Of a stretch of DNA of 64,000 bases, positions 50,431 to 59,742 are shown in pieces (position 1 is the first letter of the stretch; every line of letters begins with the position of its first letter). The notes under the pieces were generated by a model, which worked only from the letters and a program-made list of their open reading frames with translations, was not told the DNA's origin and searched no databases. The stretch is from Chitinophaga fulva (GTDB taxonomy: Bacteria; Bacteroidota; Bacteroidia; Chitinophagales; Chitinophagaceae): contig NZ_JABBGC010000004.1 of assembly GCF_012927205.1 (NCBI RefSeq), positions 372,001 through 436,000 of the forward strand, written 5' to 3'. The position numbers and the translations under genes are program-made.

Positions 50431-50530
50431 AATTGGGGCCGGATGAAACGGGGTCAGGATGAACCTGGGGTTAGGATGAAAATGGGGAATGGATGAATTG
50501 GGGTTTGGATGAAAGTTGGGGAATGGATGA
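50431..50530. repeat. Imperfect 16-18-bp tandem repeat, six units
   Basis: There are six consecutive units with consensus A-A-N-TGGGG-NNN-GGATGA (starts at 50431, 50447, 50463, 50480, 50497 and 50513), plus a decayed partial seventh. It fills the gap between the convergent TPR regulator and DUF4870 genes, beginning 3 bp after the regulator stop; no classic terminator is seen there. Confidence 0.8.
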
Positions 50531-50545
50531 AATGTTCGGGCAAGT

Positions 50546-50875
50546 CTATTGTTGCAGGAAAACAAAACGGTTCTCAAAAAACTTTCCGATTACCGGCACC
50601 GGCTTTTGTACACCGCTGTTGGCGTTGATAATACCAAATACCATAAATATCAGCGGCAGCAGGCCCAGTACGGAGAAAACCGCAGACAGCGCGGGGATAA
50701 TGCTCAACAGAACGCCTGCCGCCACAGACCATAACAGACCTGCTACAGCCAGGCCCAGTGCCTGTTCCAGATGGTAGTTAACAAAAGTGTCTTTGTTCTC
50801 CTTATTTTTTACATATGCGATAATCCATCCGATGATCGTAATGTAAGCGACGATAGCCCATTGTTTTGTCTTCAT
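50546..50875 (-). CDS. DUF4870-type small membrane protein
   Basis: This is a 109-residue inner-membrane protein with three hydrophobic segments (about 5-21, 38-60 and 64-84). The KDTFVNYHLEQALGLAVAG stretch before helix 2 and the FGIINANSG segment after helix 3 are the DUF4870 (Tic20-like) hallmarks. The function is unknown. On its strand an exact TAnnTTTG -7 box lies at 50935-50928, about 53 bp before the ATG, without a TTTG -33 element. It converges on the TPR regulator gene across the tandem repeat. Confidence 0.85.
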   Translation of the reverse strand: MKTKQWAIVAYITIIGWIIAYVKNKENKDTFVNYHLEQALGLAVAGLLWSVAAGVLLSIIPALSAVFSVLGLLPLIFMVFGIINANSGVQKPVPVIGKFFENRFVFLQQ

Positions 50876-50968
50876 AGTTGCGCTGTTGATTTTTAAAAAA
50901 TGATAAAAGGATAAAATGGAAACAGCACAAAGGTAGGCCGGGGTAAAATCGTTCCTGCTTTTGTAGAT

Positions 50969-51032
50969 ACTACAGTGGGTCTACAGGTGGTACAGAAGGG
51001 TATCTACAAAAGATCTACAGTCTGTATAACTA
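50969..51032 (+). promoter_or_regulatory. Second copy of the WCTACA-N5-WCTACA double-pair element
   Basis: Pair 1 is ACTACA-GTGGG-TCTACA (50969-50985). Pair 2, again exactly 17 bp later, is TCTACA-AAAGA-TCTACA (51003-51019). Five bases on is TATAACTA (51025-51032). Orientation, spacings and order match the element at 48395-48458. A leftward TCTACAAAA (50967-50959) makes a 12-bp inverted repeat with 51001-51012. The rightward target would be the MFS gene, with a leader near 190 nt; the leftward DUF4870 gene is nearer. Confidence 0.65.
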
Positions 51033-51230
51033 TTTAATAATCAATTTATTGTATTGTATATTTTAAAGTGTGTTACCCCATTCTGACAGTTGATTGCAGA
51101 CAAGTACCAGTGATTTTTCCTCTTTCCTTTTACTAAGGACTTACAATTTTGTTAGTTCCATACAATTAGTTGTAGCTACCGTTGTGGAGATATTTACTAT
51201 CTAATTTCGCTGGAAAAAGGAGCATATTCC

Positions 51231-52397
51231 ATGAAGAAATTAGCATATATCGGTTGTCTGGGCGTAATTGGCATTATCACAACAGAATTTGGCATTATCG
51301 GGATATTGCCGCAGGTAGCTGCCCATTATCAAATTACTATTGACAAGGCAGGCGTGTTGCTGAGTGTTTTTGCGCTGGTCATTGCGTTGACGGGTCCGGT
51401 GATGACCCTGCTGACATCGGGGGTGGACCGGAAAAAGGTGATGTTGTGGTCAATGGGGCTGTTCATCCTTTCTACACTGGGATCAGCGATGGCGCCGCCG
51501 TTCTGGTTACTGCTGGTGCTACGAATGTTGCCGGCGTTTTTGCAGCCGGTGTATATCTCTAACGCCATTGCTGCGGCAGTGGCGGTCGCGCCACCGAAAC
51601 AGGCCCATCGTACGATGTCTGTTGTGATGGGGGGCATCAGTATTGCCACCGTGACAACGGTGCCGCTGTCCACATGGCTGGCTGCTCATATCAACTGGCA
51701 GAGCGCTTTTATGATGCAGACTTTAGTGAGTATTATAGCGTGTTTGAGTATATGGTTGTTGCTGCCACCTATGCCGGTGAAGGAGAAAAAATCTTATGGT
51801 GACCAGCTGAAGATCTTAAAGCGGGGTGATTTCCTGCTTACTTCTTTTATCAATTTTATGATGATTGCCGCCTGGTTCAGTACTTATAGTTATTTCGCCG
51901 ATTATCTCGGCCAGGAGAAACAGATGAGCGAGACGATGATCAGCAGCATGATGTTGTTGTTTGGGCTCACCGGTGTGGCGGGCAACTGGCTGGCAGGGAA
52001 AGTGATCGGTAGTCATATGGCGGCGGTGACACTGTTGTTGCTCAGTGGCACGATCGTGATCCCGTTTGCCCTGGCATGGTGTGGATATGAAGGGGTGCCG
52101 GTGATGGGCGTCATCGCTTTGTGGGGACTGTGGTATGCACCTTCCATTCTGGCCGGAGCGGTCAATATGATCTCAGCCGCACCGGATGCGCTGGAATTTG
52201 CCAACAGTCTGTCTGTCTCAACGGGAAACCTTGGGGTATCGGTAGGTACCGCCGTGAGCGGCATGGTGATAGCGACACATAGTGTGGCCTATGCGCCATG
52301 GGTAGGCATGGCCTTTGGCGTGGTTGCCATAGTGGCGGTATTGCTGCGGACCTTTCTCCGTACACGGACCTCAGCACCGGTATGCGTGGCACAATGA
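51231..52397 (+). CDS. Major facilitator superfamily exporter, DHA1/AraJ type
   Basis: This is a 388-residue inner-membrane transporter with 12 predicted helices. The N-terminal TTEFGIIGILPQVAAHYQI motif (helix 1) is characteristic of the DHA1 drug:H+ antiporter group that includes AraJ and YdhP-like proteins, and a motif A-like SGVDRKKVM follows helix 2. It probably exports small molecules; the substrate is unknown. The ATG at 51231 has AAAGGAG 8 bp upstream, a rare clear Shine-Dalgarno in this window. The DUF4126 gene follows after 16 bp. Confidence 0.88.
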   Translation: MKKLAYIGCLGVIGIITTEFGIIGILPQVAAHYQITIDKAGVLLSVFALVIALTGPVMTLLTSGVDRKKVMLWSMGLFILSTLGSAMAPPFWLLLVLRMLPAFLQPVYISNAIAAAVAVAPPKQAHRTMSVVMGGISIATVTTVPLSTWLAAHINWQSAFMMQTLVSIIACLSIWLLLPPMPVKEKKSYGDQLKILKRGDFLLTSFINFMMIAAWFSTYSYFADYLGQEKQMSETMISSMMLLFGLTGVAGNWLAGKVIGSHMAAVTLLLLSGTIVIPFALAWCGYEGVPVMGVIALWGLWYAPSILAGAVNMISAAPDALEFANSLSVSTGNLGVSVGTAVSGMVIATHSVAYAPWVGMAFGVVAIVAVLLRTFLRTRTSAPVCVAQ

Positions 52398-52413
52398 TTG
52401 TGCCCTCGCCAGT

Positions 52414-52899
52414 ATGAAAAGCTCCATTCTTTCCACATTAGTACGGGCCATTGGCCTGGGTATGGTGTCTGGCATGCGCAGTGCCATGGGACCCGCGTTT
52501 GCGAGCCAGTATGCCAACCGTCACCCGTCGCGGCAGCTGAAAGGTAGCCCGTTGGGTTTTATGCAACGGGAAAATGTCATGCGCGGCCTGCAGACCATGG
52601 CAGCCGGTGAGATGGTGGTAGACAAAGTGCCTGGCATAAAAGACCGTATCATCCCTGGCGCGCTCGCAGGAAGGGCCGCAGCCGGAGGGCTTGCCGGCGC
52701 TACCCTGTACCAGGCCAGCGGAGACAAAGCCTGGCGTGGCGCGTTGGTAGGGGCCATCGCCGCAGTGGCTGCATCTTACGCTTTCTTTTACCTGCGTAAA
52801 TATGCGGGTAAAAAATACAAAGTGAAAGACGGTTTCGCCGGAGGTATGGAAGATCTCCTGGCAGTAGGCATTGGCGCCGGTTCTACCACCGGGAAATAG
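52414..52899 (+). CDS. DUF4126-type membrane protein
   Basis: This is a 161-residue protein with three or four weakly hydrophobic, Ala/Gly-rich segments (about 8-30, 70-100, 110-130 and 142-158). The opening LGMVSGMRSAMGPAF is typical of DUF4126. The function is unknown. It starts 16 bp after the MFS gene and is probably co-transcribed with it. The 3' flank contains three hairpins, the last a terminator. Confidence 0.75.
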   Translation: MKSSILSTLVRAIGLGMVSGMRSAMGPAFASQYANRHPSRQLKGSPLGFMQRENVMRGLQTMAAGEMVVDKVPGIKDRIIPGALAGRAAAGGLAGATLYQASGDKAWRGALVGAIAAVAASYAFFYLRKYAGKKYKVKDGFAGGMEDLLAVGIGAGSTTGK

Positions 52900-52928
52900 A
52901 TATTCGTATAGTCTTTTAAGTTATAATG

Positions 52929-53015
52929 CCCGGTAACACCGGGAGAGTTGTACCGTGTTTTGCACACGGATACAGGAACCAGGCCCTGCTGCCCACAACG
53001 GTAGCAGGGCTTTTT
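52929..53015 (+). ncRNA. Three-hairpin element ending in a terminator (3' UTR or small RNA)
   Basis: Hairpin 1 is CCCGGT-AAC-ACCGGG (52929-52943). Hairpin 2 is CCGTGT/ACACGG extended by GTA/TAC around a bulged A (52950-52973). Hairpin 3 is GCCCTGCT/AGCAGGGC (52983-53010), followed by TTTTT, and is an intrinsic terminator. The compactness suggests a structured RNA; I match it to no known family. Confidence 0.4.
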
Positions 53016-53058
53016 GATTTTAATTTATATATTTGATGTATTCCTTTCTAGTATTAAT

Positions 53059-53634
53059 TTGAACCAACTGAACCAATCGGAAAATTACTCCTGGGAGCAA
53101 CTGCAACGCGATCCGGCCGCTTTTGAACGATTTTTTAAAAGTACGGCAGCGGGTTTGTGTGCTTATGCCTTGCGTATTGTAAAGGATAAACAGGCCGCGG
53201 AGGACATTGTACAGGATTTTTTTTCGCGCTTATGGCAGAAGCGTAGCCGGATCAGTATCCAGGTCCCTCCCCAACGTTATGCCTACCGGGCTGTACACAA
53301 TGCCTGTCTGAATTACTTAAGAGATAACCATACTATTTCAAATGACGCACTGCCGGAAAATATGCCGGCGGAAGAAGATGCCATGGAGCAGGAATTGCAG
53401 TTACAACATCGTGTACAACAGCTGGAACGGGTGATCGCCGGACTACCGCAACAATGCAGGATCGTATTTGAAAAAGTATGTCTTGAGCAGAAAAAATATA
53501 AAGTAGTAGCGGAGGAACTGAGGATATCTGTGTTTACCGTCAGAAACCAGGTGGCGAAAGCGTATGATATATTAAGGAATAATATTCTTTTGGAGCTGAT
53601 TTGCCTGCTGGTGCTGGATTTGCTGGGGAGATAA
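53059..53634 (+). CDS. ECF-type RNA polymerase sigma factor (Bacteroidota SusC/FecR-associated)
   Basis: This is a 191-residue sigma-70 family protein with region 2 (about 18-85, FERFFKSTAAGLCAYALRIV, then EDIVQDFFSRLW) and region 4 (about 130-180, LPQQCRIVFEKVCLEQKKYKVVAEEL, split by the turn). The C-terminal hydrophobic stretch LLELICLLVLDLLG is common in this subgroup. No ATG is available; the TTG at 53059 gives the expected N-terminus. A TAnnTTTG -7 box lies at 53028-53035. The FecR-type anti-sigma gene follows after 80 bp, then an STN-containing susC, so it should activate this uptake locus when substrate binds. Confidence 0.92.
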   Translation: MNQLNQSENYSWEQLQRDPAAFERFFKSTAAGLCAYALRIVKDKQAAEDIVQDFFSRLWQKRSRISIQVPPQRYAYRAVHNACLNYLRDNHTISNDALPENMPAEEDAMEQELQLQHRVQQLERVIAGLPQQCRIVFEKVCLEQKKYKVVAEELRISVFTVRNQVAKAYDILRNNILLELICLLVLDLLGR

Positions 53635-53714
53635 AAAAGTTTTCAAAAAAAATCCCTTACCGGCGTAGTACATTCTTAAATTATTCGTGTCATCATTATA
53701 ACGGTCCTTCATTG

Positions 53715-54851
53715 ATGGAACAGGCAGACATTCACATATTATCAGCAATACTGAGCGGGGAACTTCAACCGGAAGATCCTGTTGTACAGTCGTGGTTGCA
53801 GGAAGACCCTGCCAGGGCGGTGCTGCTGGAGGAACCGGAGCAACTGCGCCGGGTAGTGGAGGAGTGGCGTCTGCAGCAGTCTTTCGATACCAGCCGTATG
53901 TGGGCACATATTACGCAGGACACCGCACCAACCGTGGTACGGCATCGTCCTTTCCGGATGCTCTGGCGCGCAGCCGCAGCCGTTTTGTTGCTGGCAGCAG
54001 GTGCTTATTGGTTCATGCAGCGGACCAAACAAACGGTACCGGCAACGGATGCGCTGGTTGCTGCCACACAGAAGCCTGCCGGCAATTTCGCCATATTACA
54101 GGCTGGGGGCGAAGAAGTATCATTGCACGGGAAAGACAGCAGTTTTGTACTGGGAGGCAACCAGGTGAATGTGCACAACGGCCATATGCAGATAGCGACA
54201 GGGAAGCCGGAGCAATACACCCTGCGTACGCCACGGGGCGCCAACTACCAGGTACAATTGCCCGATGGCTCCAAAGTCTGGCTGAATGCCCAGTCCAGCA
54301 TTGCTTATCCTTCCGTTTTTACCGATAGGGAGCGCACTGTGATCGTCACCGGGGAAGTTTATTTTGAAGTGGCAGCCAAAGCGGAACAACCATTTGTGGT
54401 GCATGCAGGCGCACAGGAAATAACGGTGCTCGGAACGGCGTTTTGTGTCCGCCATTATGAAGAAGAACAACAGGGGCTTACTACGCTGGTCAGTGGAAAA
54501 GTAAAAGTACAGACGACGGCGGGAGAAGATCAGGTGTTACAACCAGGCCAGCAGGCTATTGTGGCCGGTAGTGAACTACACGTAGTACAGGTAGACACTG
54601 AAGATTTTACTTCATGGAAAGACGGCTGGATACGTTTCCGTGATAAACCGCTTAAGACCATATTACAGACCATTTCAAGGTGGTATGATATTGATATAAA
54701 GGCAGATGAACAACAACTAACAGGACAGTATTTCACTTGTTATATTAATAAAGAACAGGGACTGGGAGAATGTATCCAGTCATTGAATAACAGCACCAAC
54801 CAATTTTCGTTTTCGTTGCAGGGATCAACCATAACAGTGACAAAAAAATAG
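53715..54851 (+). CDS. FecR-family anti-sigma factor / signal transducer
   Basis: This is a 378-residue single-pass inner-membrane protein: a cytoplasmic N-terminal anti-sigma region (1-80), a transmembrane helix at about 82-101 and a periplasmic FecR domain (about 155-265, with LRTPRGANYQVQLPDGSKVWLN and VTGEVYFEVA). A C-terminal DUF4974-like domain (about 310-378, WIRFRDKPLKTILQTISRWY) should contact the STN domain of the transporter. It holds the sigma factor until the loaded SusC protein signals. The ATG at 53715 is used; upstream in-frame codons overlap the sigma gene. Confidence 0.93.
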   Translation: MEQADIHILSAILSGELQPEDPVVQSWLQEDPARAVLLEEPEQLRRVVEEWRLQQSFDTSRMWAHITQDTAPTVVRHRPFRMLWRAAAAVLLLAAGAYWFMQRTKQTVPATDALVAATQKPAGNFAILQAGGEEVSLHGKDSSFVLGGNQVNVHNGHMQIATGKPEQYTLRTPRGANYQVQLPDGSKVWLNAQSSIAYPSVFTDRERTVIVTGEVYFEVAAKAEQPFVVHAGAQEITVLGTAFCVRHYEEEQQGLTTLVSGKVKVQTTAGEDQVLQPGQQAIVAGSELHVVQVDTEDFTSWKDGWIRFRDKPLKTILQTISRWYDIDIKADEQQLTGQYFTCYINKEQGLGECIQSLNNSTNQFSFSLQGSTITVTKK

Positions 54852-54903
54852 ACTGCGGGTATTTAGTACTCAACCGATTTTTTATTAACCAAAATTAATA
54901 GTG

Positions 54904-57900
54904 ATGAAACTAAAGGGGATACCTATGCCTTTTCGCAAAGGCTGGTCACTGCGTTTCCATGCCGTATTGCTCTGTTCCTGTCTGACTGTTTTCGCAGGAA
55001 CAACGACCATCAGCGCCCAGTCGCCCAAAGCCACCATTACTTTGTCAATGAAAGACAGAAGTGTGAAAGCTGTTTTGAAAGAGATTCAACAGAAAACCTC
55101 CTATGAGTTTTTTTACAGTGATACTGAAGTGGACCTGAACAGGCATATTTCTGTCAACCTGCAACAGGCATCCTTACAGGAAGCCTTGCAGACAGTACTC
55201 GGAAAACAGTACAACTGGCGCGTGCAAGGGAAAAATGTGTACATCACCGCCCTGCAGCCAGCCAAAGGCAGTCATCAGGGCGCCACGCCCGAACAACCGG
55301 CAGATAACCAGCTGGTGAGTGGTACGGTTACCACCGTCTCCGGTACACCACTGACAGGTGTGACCATCCGGATAAAAGGCACCGCCAACGGCGCTGTAAC
55401 AGACGGCAGCGGCCACTTTCAATTGTATGCCGGCAAAGGTCAGCAGCTGGACTTTTCTTTCATCGGTTATGACAGCCGGAAGATAAAAACAGATACCTTA
55501 AGCGGGCCATTGTATGTAGTGTTGCCTGAAACGCCGCGTGCCCTGAACCAGGTAGTGGTAACCGGTTACAGCAACAAACGCATGGGAGAACTTACCGGAG
55601 CCGTATCACAGGTAACCGCAGAAGAGTTGCAAACGACTACCACACAATCCATCTTCGATAATTTACAGGGAAAAGTGGCTGGTATGAACGTATCGCTCAG
55701 TGGTGGTAATACCGGTTCCAATACCTCTTCCACCATCGTTATCCGCGGTAAGGGATCTATGGGATATAATGCCACGCAGCCGCTGGTGGTGATTGATGGT
55801 ATTATCCAGGACTATAGTACAGATACTGACCCATTCAGTAATATTTCTCCTACAGACGTAGCTTCCGTTACTGTACTGAAAGATGCTGCTTCAGCTGCTC
55901 TGTATGGATCAAGAGCGGCCAACGGTGTATTGGTGATCACCACCAAACGCGGCGGCGCCGGTGGTGGCACAAAAATAGGCGCCAACGTTACCTACGGCGC
56001 CAACAAAGCATCCCTCGGGAAATTCCGCGTGATGAACAGCCGGGAACGTTTTGATTTGCAGCAGCAGATTTACCGGAATCAATATCTGGATGCCAACCCC
56101 GGCGCCAGCGATGCTGCGGTAAATGATTATGTACATACCATGGTGCCGGACAGCGTGCTGAAATACAACACTAACTGGAACGACCTATTTCTGCGGACAG
56201 GGCAGACACAGGATTACAACGTGTGGATTTCCGGTGGAGACCAGCGTGTGAAATATTATGCTTCCGGAGATTATTTCAATGAGATTGCTCCGCTGATAAC
56301 AGACAGCTACCGGAAATACAATTTCCGCTTTAATGTGGATTTTCAGGCCACAGAGCGGTTATCGCTTTCTTCCAATGCCAGTATTTCCAATTCCAGTATG
56401 AAGTCGGGTGGTTTTTATAATCCCTATAGCGACGCATTTAATATCATGCCGTGGGATACACCTTTTTACAGCGATGGCACGCCCAAAATCGGTGGCCCAA
56501 ATGAAAAGGGATGGTATAGCGGTGCAAACTTCAGTCCCATGTACGGCAAGGGTTTGAGCGATGCCACCAACAAAGCGACGATTGGTGCTTTCGATCTGAC
56601 GCTACGTTACAAGCTGACTGACTGGCTTACGTTCAATTCACGGAACCGCTACAGTTTCATTAATATGGACAGGGAGCGTTATGTGAATCCGGCTGACCCG
56701 ACAAGTTTTTTCAATACCCGGGGCGGTCTGTATTCCTTGTCTCCTGGCAACACTAACAATATTATCACCACCGAGATGATACAGGTGGATAAATCTTTCA
56801 ACAGGCATCGTATCACTGGCCTGGCGGCATTTGAATTTAACCAGGTGACAGAAAAGAATACGTCTGTTTCTGTGTATGGCCTGAAACCCGGTATACGCGC
56901 CATTAACGCAGGAGACCCCAAGACACTGAACTTCAGGAATGAAATCACCGAAACCGCCTATCTGTCCCTGTTCTCAGAACTGAACTATAGCTATGATGGA
57001 AAATATTTTGCCACGGCCAGCTTCAGAAGGGATGGCTCTTCCAAGTTCGGGCAAAACAACAAGTATGGTAACTTCTATGCTTTCAGCGGCGCGTGGCAGT
57101 TGAGCAAAGAAAACTTCCTGCGTAATGCTAAAAATATAGATCTGTTTAAACTTCGTTTCAGCTACGGTGTTTCCGGAAATGACCTGCCTCTGGGGCCTTA
57201 CCAGTATCTCTCCCTGTACAGCTATGCGCTAACTGATGAACTGTATGACGGACAGACTACTACCCAACAAAGCGCACAGGGAAACCCCAACCTGCACTGG
57301 GAAATGCAGTATACTACCAATATCGGTATCGATGCCGGTTTCTGGGACAGGGTATCCGTTTCCGTGGAGTTGTACAATAAGCTGAATAAAGGGCTGCTGT
57401 TGCGTGTTACTCCGCCAGCGACCAGCGGTGGTAACGCCTACTATCAGAACATGGGCCGTATCCGTAATCAGGGTATTGAGGTGACCATGAACACCCGGCA
57501 GTTGAAACATACCGCCGTGAAATGGTCTACAGACCTCACTTTCGCGTACAATAACAACAAGGTGCTGGAACTGCAGCCAGGCGCTAATTTGCTGTATGAT
57601 GGTCAATATACCGGTACCGCGAAGATCGTGGGCAGCCCGATGGAAAGCTACTATATGCCTGTGTATGCCGGTGTAGACGCTAATACAGGAGAGTCCCGCT
57701 TTGAAGTCCTGGAGAAAGATGCCAGCGGCAACTTTACCGGAAAGGTTAACTACACCAATAATCCCGGCCAGGCCACCCTGCAGGTATTGGGCAACAGCAA
57801 TCCCAAATACATTGCCGGCATGTCGAATAATCTCACTTATAAAAACTTTACCCTCAGTGTAATGCTTAGTTATTTCGGCGGTCTTAAGATACTGAACCGT

Positions 57901-58287
57901 ACCCGTGCTGATCTGGACCTGGATGGCGCTGACGTACAGGCCAACAATGCTGCACCTGCATCCGGGCAGGTAAGATGGCAGCATCCCGGCGATATCGCTG
58001 ATCTGCCGAAAGCTGGTAATAAGGTGGACTACTATTTCCCCACATCAAGATATGTGGAAGACGGCAGTTTCCTGCGGTTGAAGAATGTGCGGTTAGGTTA
58101 TACCCTCTCTGAGCAGGTGGTGAAGAAACTGGGCGTATCTAAAATCAATGTTTTTGTTTCCGGAGATAATCTGGCCACCTGGACGAAGTTTACCGGTATG
58201 GACCCTGAGAACAATTTCGGAGAAGAAAATGCGGGCAAGGTACCTTTTACCAAAAGGTTTCTCGCAGGTATACAGGTAACATTTTAA
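54904..58287 (+). CDS. SusC/RagA-family TonB-dependent transporter with STN signalling domain
   Basis: This is an outer-membrane transporter-sensor of 1127 residues. Order: a long signal peptide (about 1-39, ending TTISAQ), an STN domain (about 44-112, KAVLKEIQQKTSYEFFYSD and the following NLQQASLQEALQTVL), a carboxypeptidase-regulatory-like domain (about 132-210), a TonB plug with PLVVIDGIIQD and VLKDAASAALYGSRAANGVL, and a barrel ending in IQVTF. The STN domain is the part that talks to FecR, in keeping with the upstream sigma/FecR pair. A GTG directly before the ATG at 54904 could also be used. AACCAAAATT at 54887-54896 recurs before the first susC. Confidence 0.96.
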   Translation: MKLKGIPMPFRKGWSLRFHAVLLCSCLTVFAGTTTISAQSPKATITLSMKDRSVKAVLKEIQQKTSYEFFYSDTEVDLNRHISVNLQQASLQEALQTVLGKQYNWRVQGKNVYITALQPAKGSHQGATPEQPADNQLVSGTVTTVSGTPLTGVTIRIKGTANGAVTDGSGHFQLYAGKGQQLDFSFIGYDSRKIKTDTLSGPLYVVLPETPRALNQVVVTGYSNKRMGELTGAVSQVTAEELQTTTTQSIFDNLQGKVAGMNVSLSGGNTGSNTSSTIVIRGKGSMGYNATQPLVVIDGIIQDYSTDTDPFSNISPTDVASVTVLKDAASAALYGSRAANGVLVITTKRGGAGGGTKIGANVTYGANKASLGKFRVMNSRERFDLQQQIYRNQYLDANPGASDAAVNDYVHTMVPDSVLKYNTNWNDLFLRTGQTQDYNVWISGGDQRVKYYASGDYFNEIAPLITDSYRKYNFRFNVDFQATERLSLSSNASISNSSMKSGGFYNPYSDAFNIMPWDTPFYSDGTPKIGGPNEKGWYSGANFSPMYGKGLSDATNKATIGAFDLTLRYKLTDWLTFNSRNRYSFINMDRERYVNPADPTSFFNTRGGLYSLSPGNTNNIITTEMIQVDKSFNRHRITGLAAFEFNQVTEKNTSVSVYGLKPGIRAINAGDPKTLNFRNEITETAYLSLFSELNYSYDGKYFATASFRRDGSSKFGQNNKYGNFYAFSGAWQLSKENFLRNAKNIDLFKLRFSYGVSGNDLPLGPYQYLSLYSYALTDELYDGQTTTQQSAQGNPNLHWEMQYTTNIGIDAGFWDRVSVSVELYNKLNKGLLLRVTPPATSGGNAYYQNMGRIRNQGIEVTMNTRQLKHTAVKWSTDLTFAYNNNKVLELQPGANLLYDGQYTGTAKIVGSPMESYYMPVYAGVDANTGESRFEVLEKDASGNFTGKVNYTNNPGQATLQVLGNSNPKYIAGMSNNLTYKNFTLSVMLSYFGGLKILNRTRADLDLDGADVQANNAAPASGQVRWQHPGDIADLPKAGNKVDYYFPTSRYVEDGSFLRLKNVRLGYTLSEQVVKKLGVSKINVFVSGDNLATWTKFTGMDPENNFGEENAGKVPFTKRFLAGIQVTF

Positions 58288-58306
58288 TCTAACACAGTAA
58301 AAACAA

Positions 58307-59734
58307 ATGGCTATGAATATAAAACGGTTGAGCATCATCGGTATTACTTCGCTTATGCTGATCTGTTCCTGCAAAAGTTCGCTGGACCTCAAGCCTAAAA
58401 CTGACCTTGATGCCGAAACAGCGTTGAGCGGTTATGAAAACCTGAAATCGGCGTTGAGTGGCGTGTATTCGCTGGTAAATAATTACAAGTACCTCACCCC
58501 TTATATGAACCTGGTGGAGCTGAGTACTGATAATGTGGAAGTGATGAAAGCCGGGAATAACGCCACTACCGCGGGTATTGAATGTTATTCCTTTAAACGT
58601 ACCGCTTCAATGATGGACATACAGGCGTGGCAGAATGCTTATAAGCCTATCTATCACGCCAATATGGTGATCAACGCCGTTCCCGATGATGCAGCGCCCC
58701 GGCTGTTGCAGTTGAAGGCAGAGGCGCTTTTTCTCCGTGCCATGCTGCACATGCAGCTGGTACAGGCATTTGGCAGACCATATGTACAAAATGCAGGCGC
58801 CAATGCAGGTGTGCCCTATGTGGTTTCTACCGATCCGGCTTTACTGCCTTTCAGAAATACCGTGAAAGAAGTGTATGCCCTTGCCGCAGCTGATTATGAA
58901 AAAGCGGCCGGTATGCTTTCTGAAACAAAGTCGAACGCCTATGCCAGTAAGGCCGCTTGTTGGGCTGCCCTGGCTGATCTGTACCTGAATGCGGGCGATA
59001 ATGCCAAAGCGATCACCTATGCTGAGAAAGTCATCAACAGCAATCAATATTCCCTGGTGACGGGCAGCACTTATCTCACTTATTTCAATACAGACCATAG
59101 CGGTGCAGCAGACAAAGAAACCATCTTTACCATTAAAAGTGTGGATGGACAGGGCAAAGGATTCTATGGCCTGGGTTATAGCTACACGCAGACAAAATAT
59201 GCAGCGGTGTCAGCTCCTTTGCTGAGTTTACTCACCGAAACAACCGGTGATGTGAGACTAACATTTTACAGTAAATTATCCACCGCCAGTGGTGACAGGT
59301 ATTTCACTACCAAATTTGTGCAGAACGGCAATGCCGCTGTTAGCTCACCGGTGATTTACCGTTTGGCCGATATGTACCTGATACGCGCAGAAGCCAATGC
59401 CAAAACCAATCCACAGGCAGCACTGGACGACGTGAACCTGTTGCGTAAGCGTGCAGGCATTACCGGTAGCGGCCTGTATCAGTTGTCAGATCTTCATGGG
59501 CGGACGGATGTTTTGCAGGTGGTGCTGGATGAAGCGAGAGTGGAGTTTGCCTTTGAGAACGGCCGCCGCCGGGCAGCACTGCTGCGCAATGGTTTGCCGG
59601 TCATCCGGGATTATGCCGGCAGCACGGTGCCAGGCAGTCATATCAATATTCCCGCCACAGACAACAGTATGATCTACCCGCTTCCCGCGACAGAGGTCAC
59701 TGTCAATCCTAATCTTACACAAAATCCATTTTAA
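58307..59734 (+). CDS. SusD/RagB-family outer-membrane lipoprotein
   Basis: This is a 475-residue substrate-binding lid of the SusC transporter, 19 bp downstream of it. The signal peptide ends in the lipobox LICSC with cysteine at residue 22, then KSSLDLKPKTDLD, a common SusD opening. TPR-like helices follow (WAALADLYLNAGDNAKAITYA and RLADMYLIRAEANAKTNPQ), and the RAALLRNGL and IYPLP segments near the C-terminus are typical of the larger SusD/RagB family. The partner TlpA-like gene starts 8 bp after the stop. Confidence 0.94.
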   Translation: MAMNIKRLSIIGITSLMLICSCKSSLDLKPKTDLDAETALSGYENLKSALSGVYSLVNNYKYLTPYMNLVELSTDNVEVMKAGNNATTAGIECYSFKRTASMMDIQAWQNAYKPIYHANMVINAVPDDAAPRLLQLKAEALFLRAMLHMQLVQAFGRPYVQNAGANAGVPYVVSTDPALLPFRNTVKEVYALAAADYEKAAGMLSETKSNAYASKAACWAALADLYLNAGDNAKAITYAEKVINSNQYSLVTGSTYLTYFNTDHSGAADKETIFTIKSVDGQGKGFYGLGYSYTQTKYAAVSAPLLSLLTETTGDVRLTFYSKLSTASGDRYFTTKFVQNGNAAVSSPVIYRLADMYLIRAEANAKTNPQAALDDVNLLRKRAGITGSGLYQLSDLHGRTDVLQVVLDEARVEFAFENGRRRAALLRNGLPVIRDYAGSTVPGSHINIPATDNSMIYPLPATEVTVNPNLTQNPF

Positions 59735-59742
59735 TCCGTCAT

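Noticed and set aside
40737..50530. The two tandem repeats as CRISPR arrays
   Set aside because: Units are contiguous with no spacers, are too short and degenerate, and there are no cas genes.
51131..51175. An HxlR operator upstream of the MFS gene (ACTAAGGAC, similar to the HxlR/SDR site)
   Set aside because: Only a 7-base block is shared and the second half-site does not match; not enough to claim a regulon.
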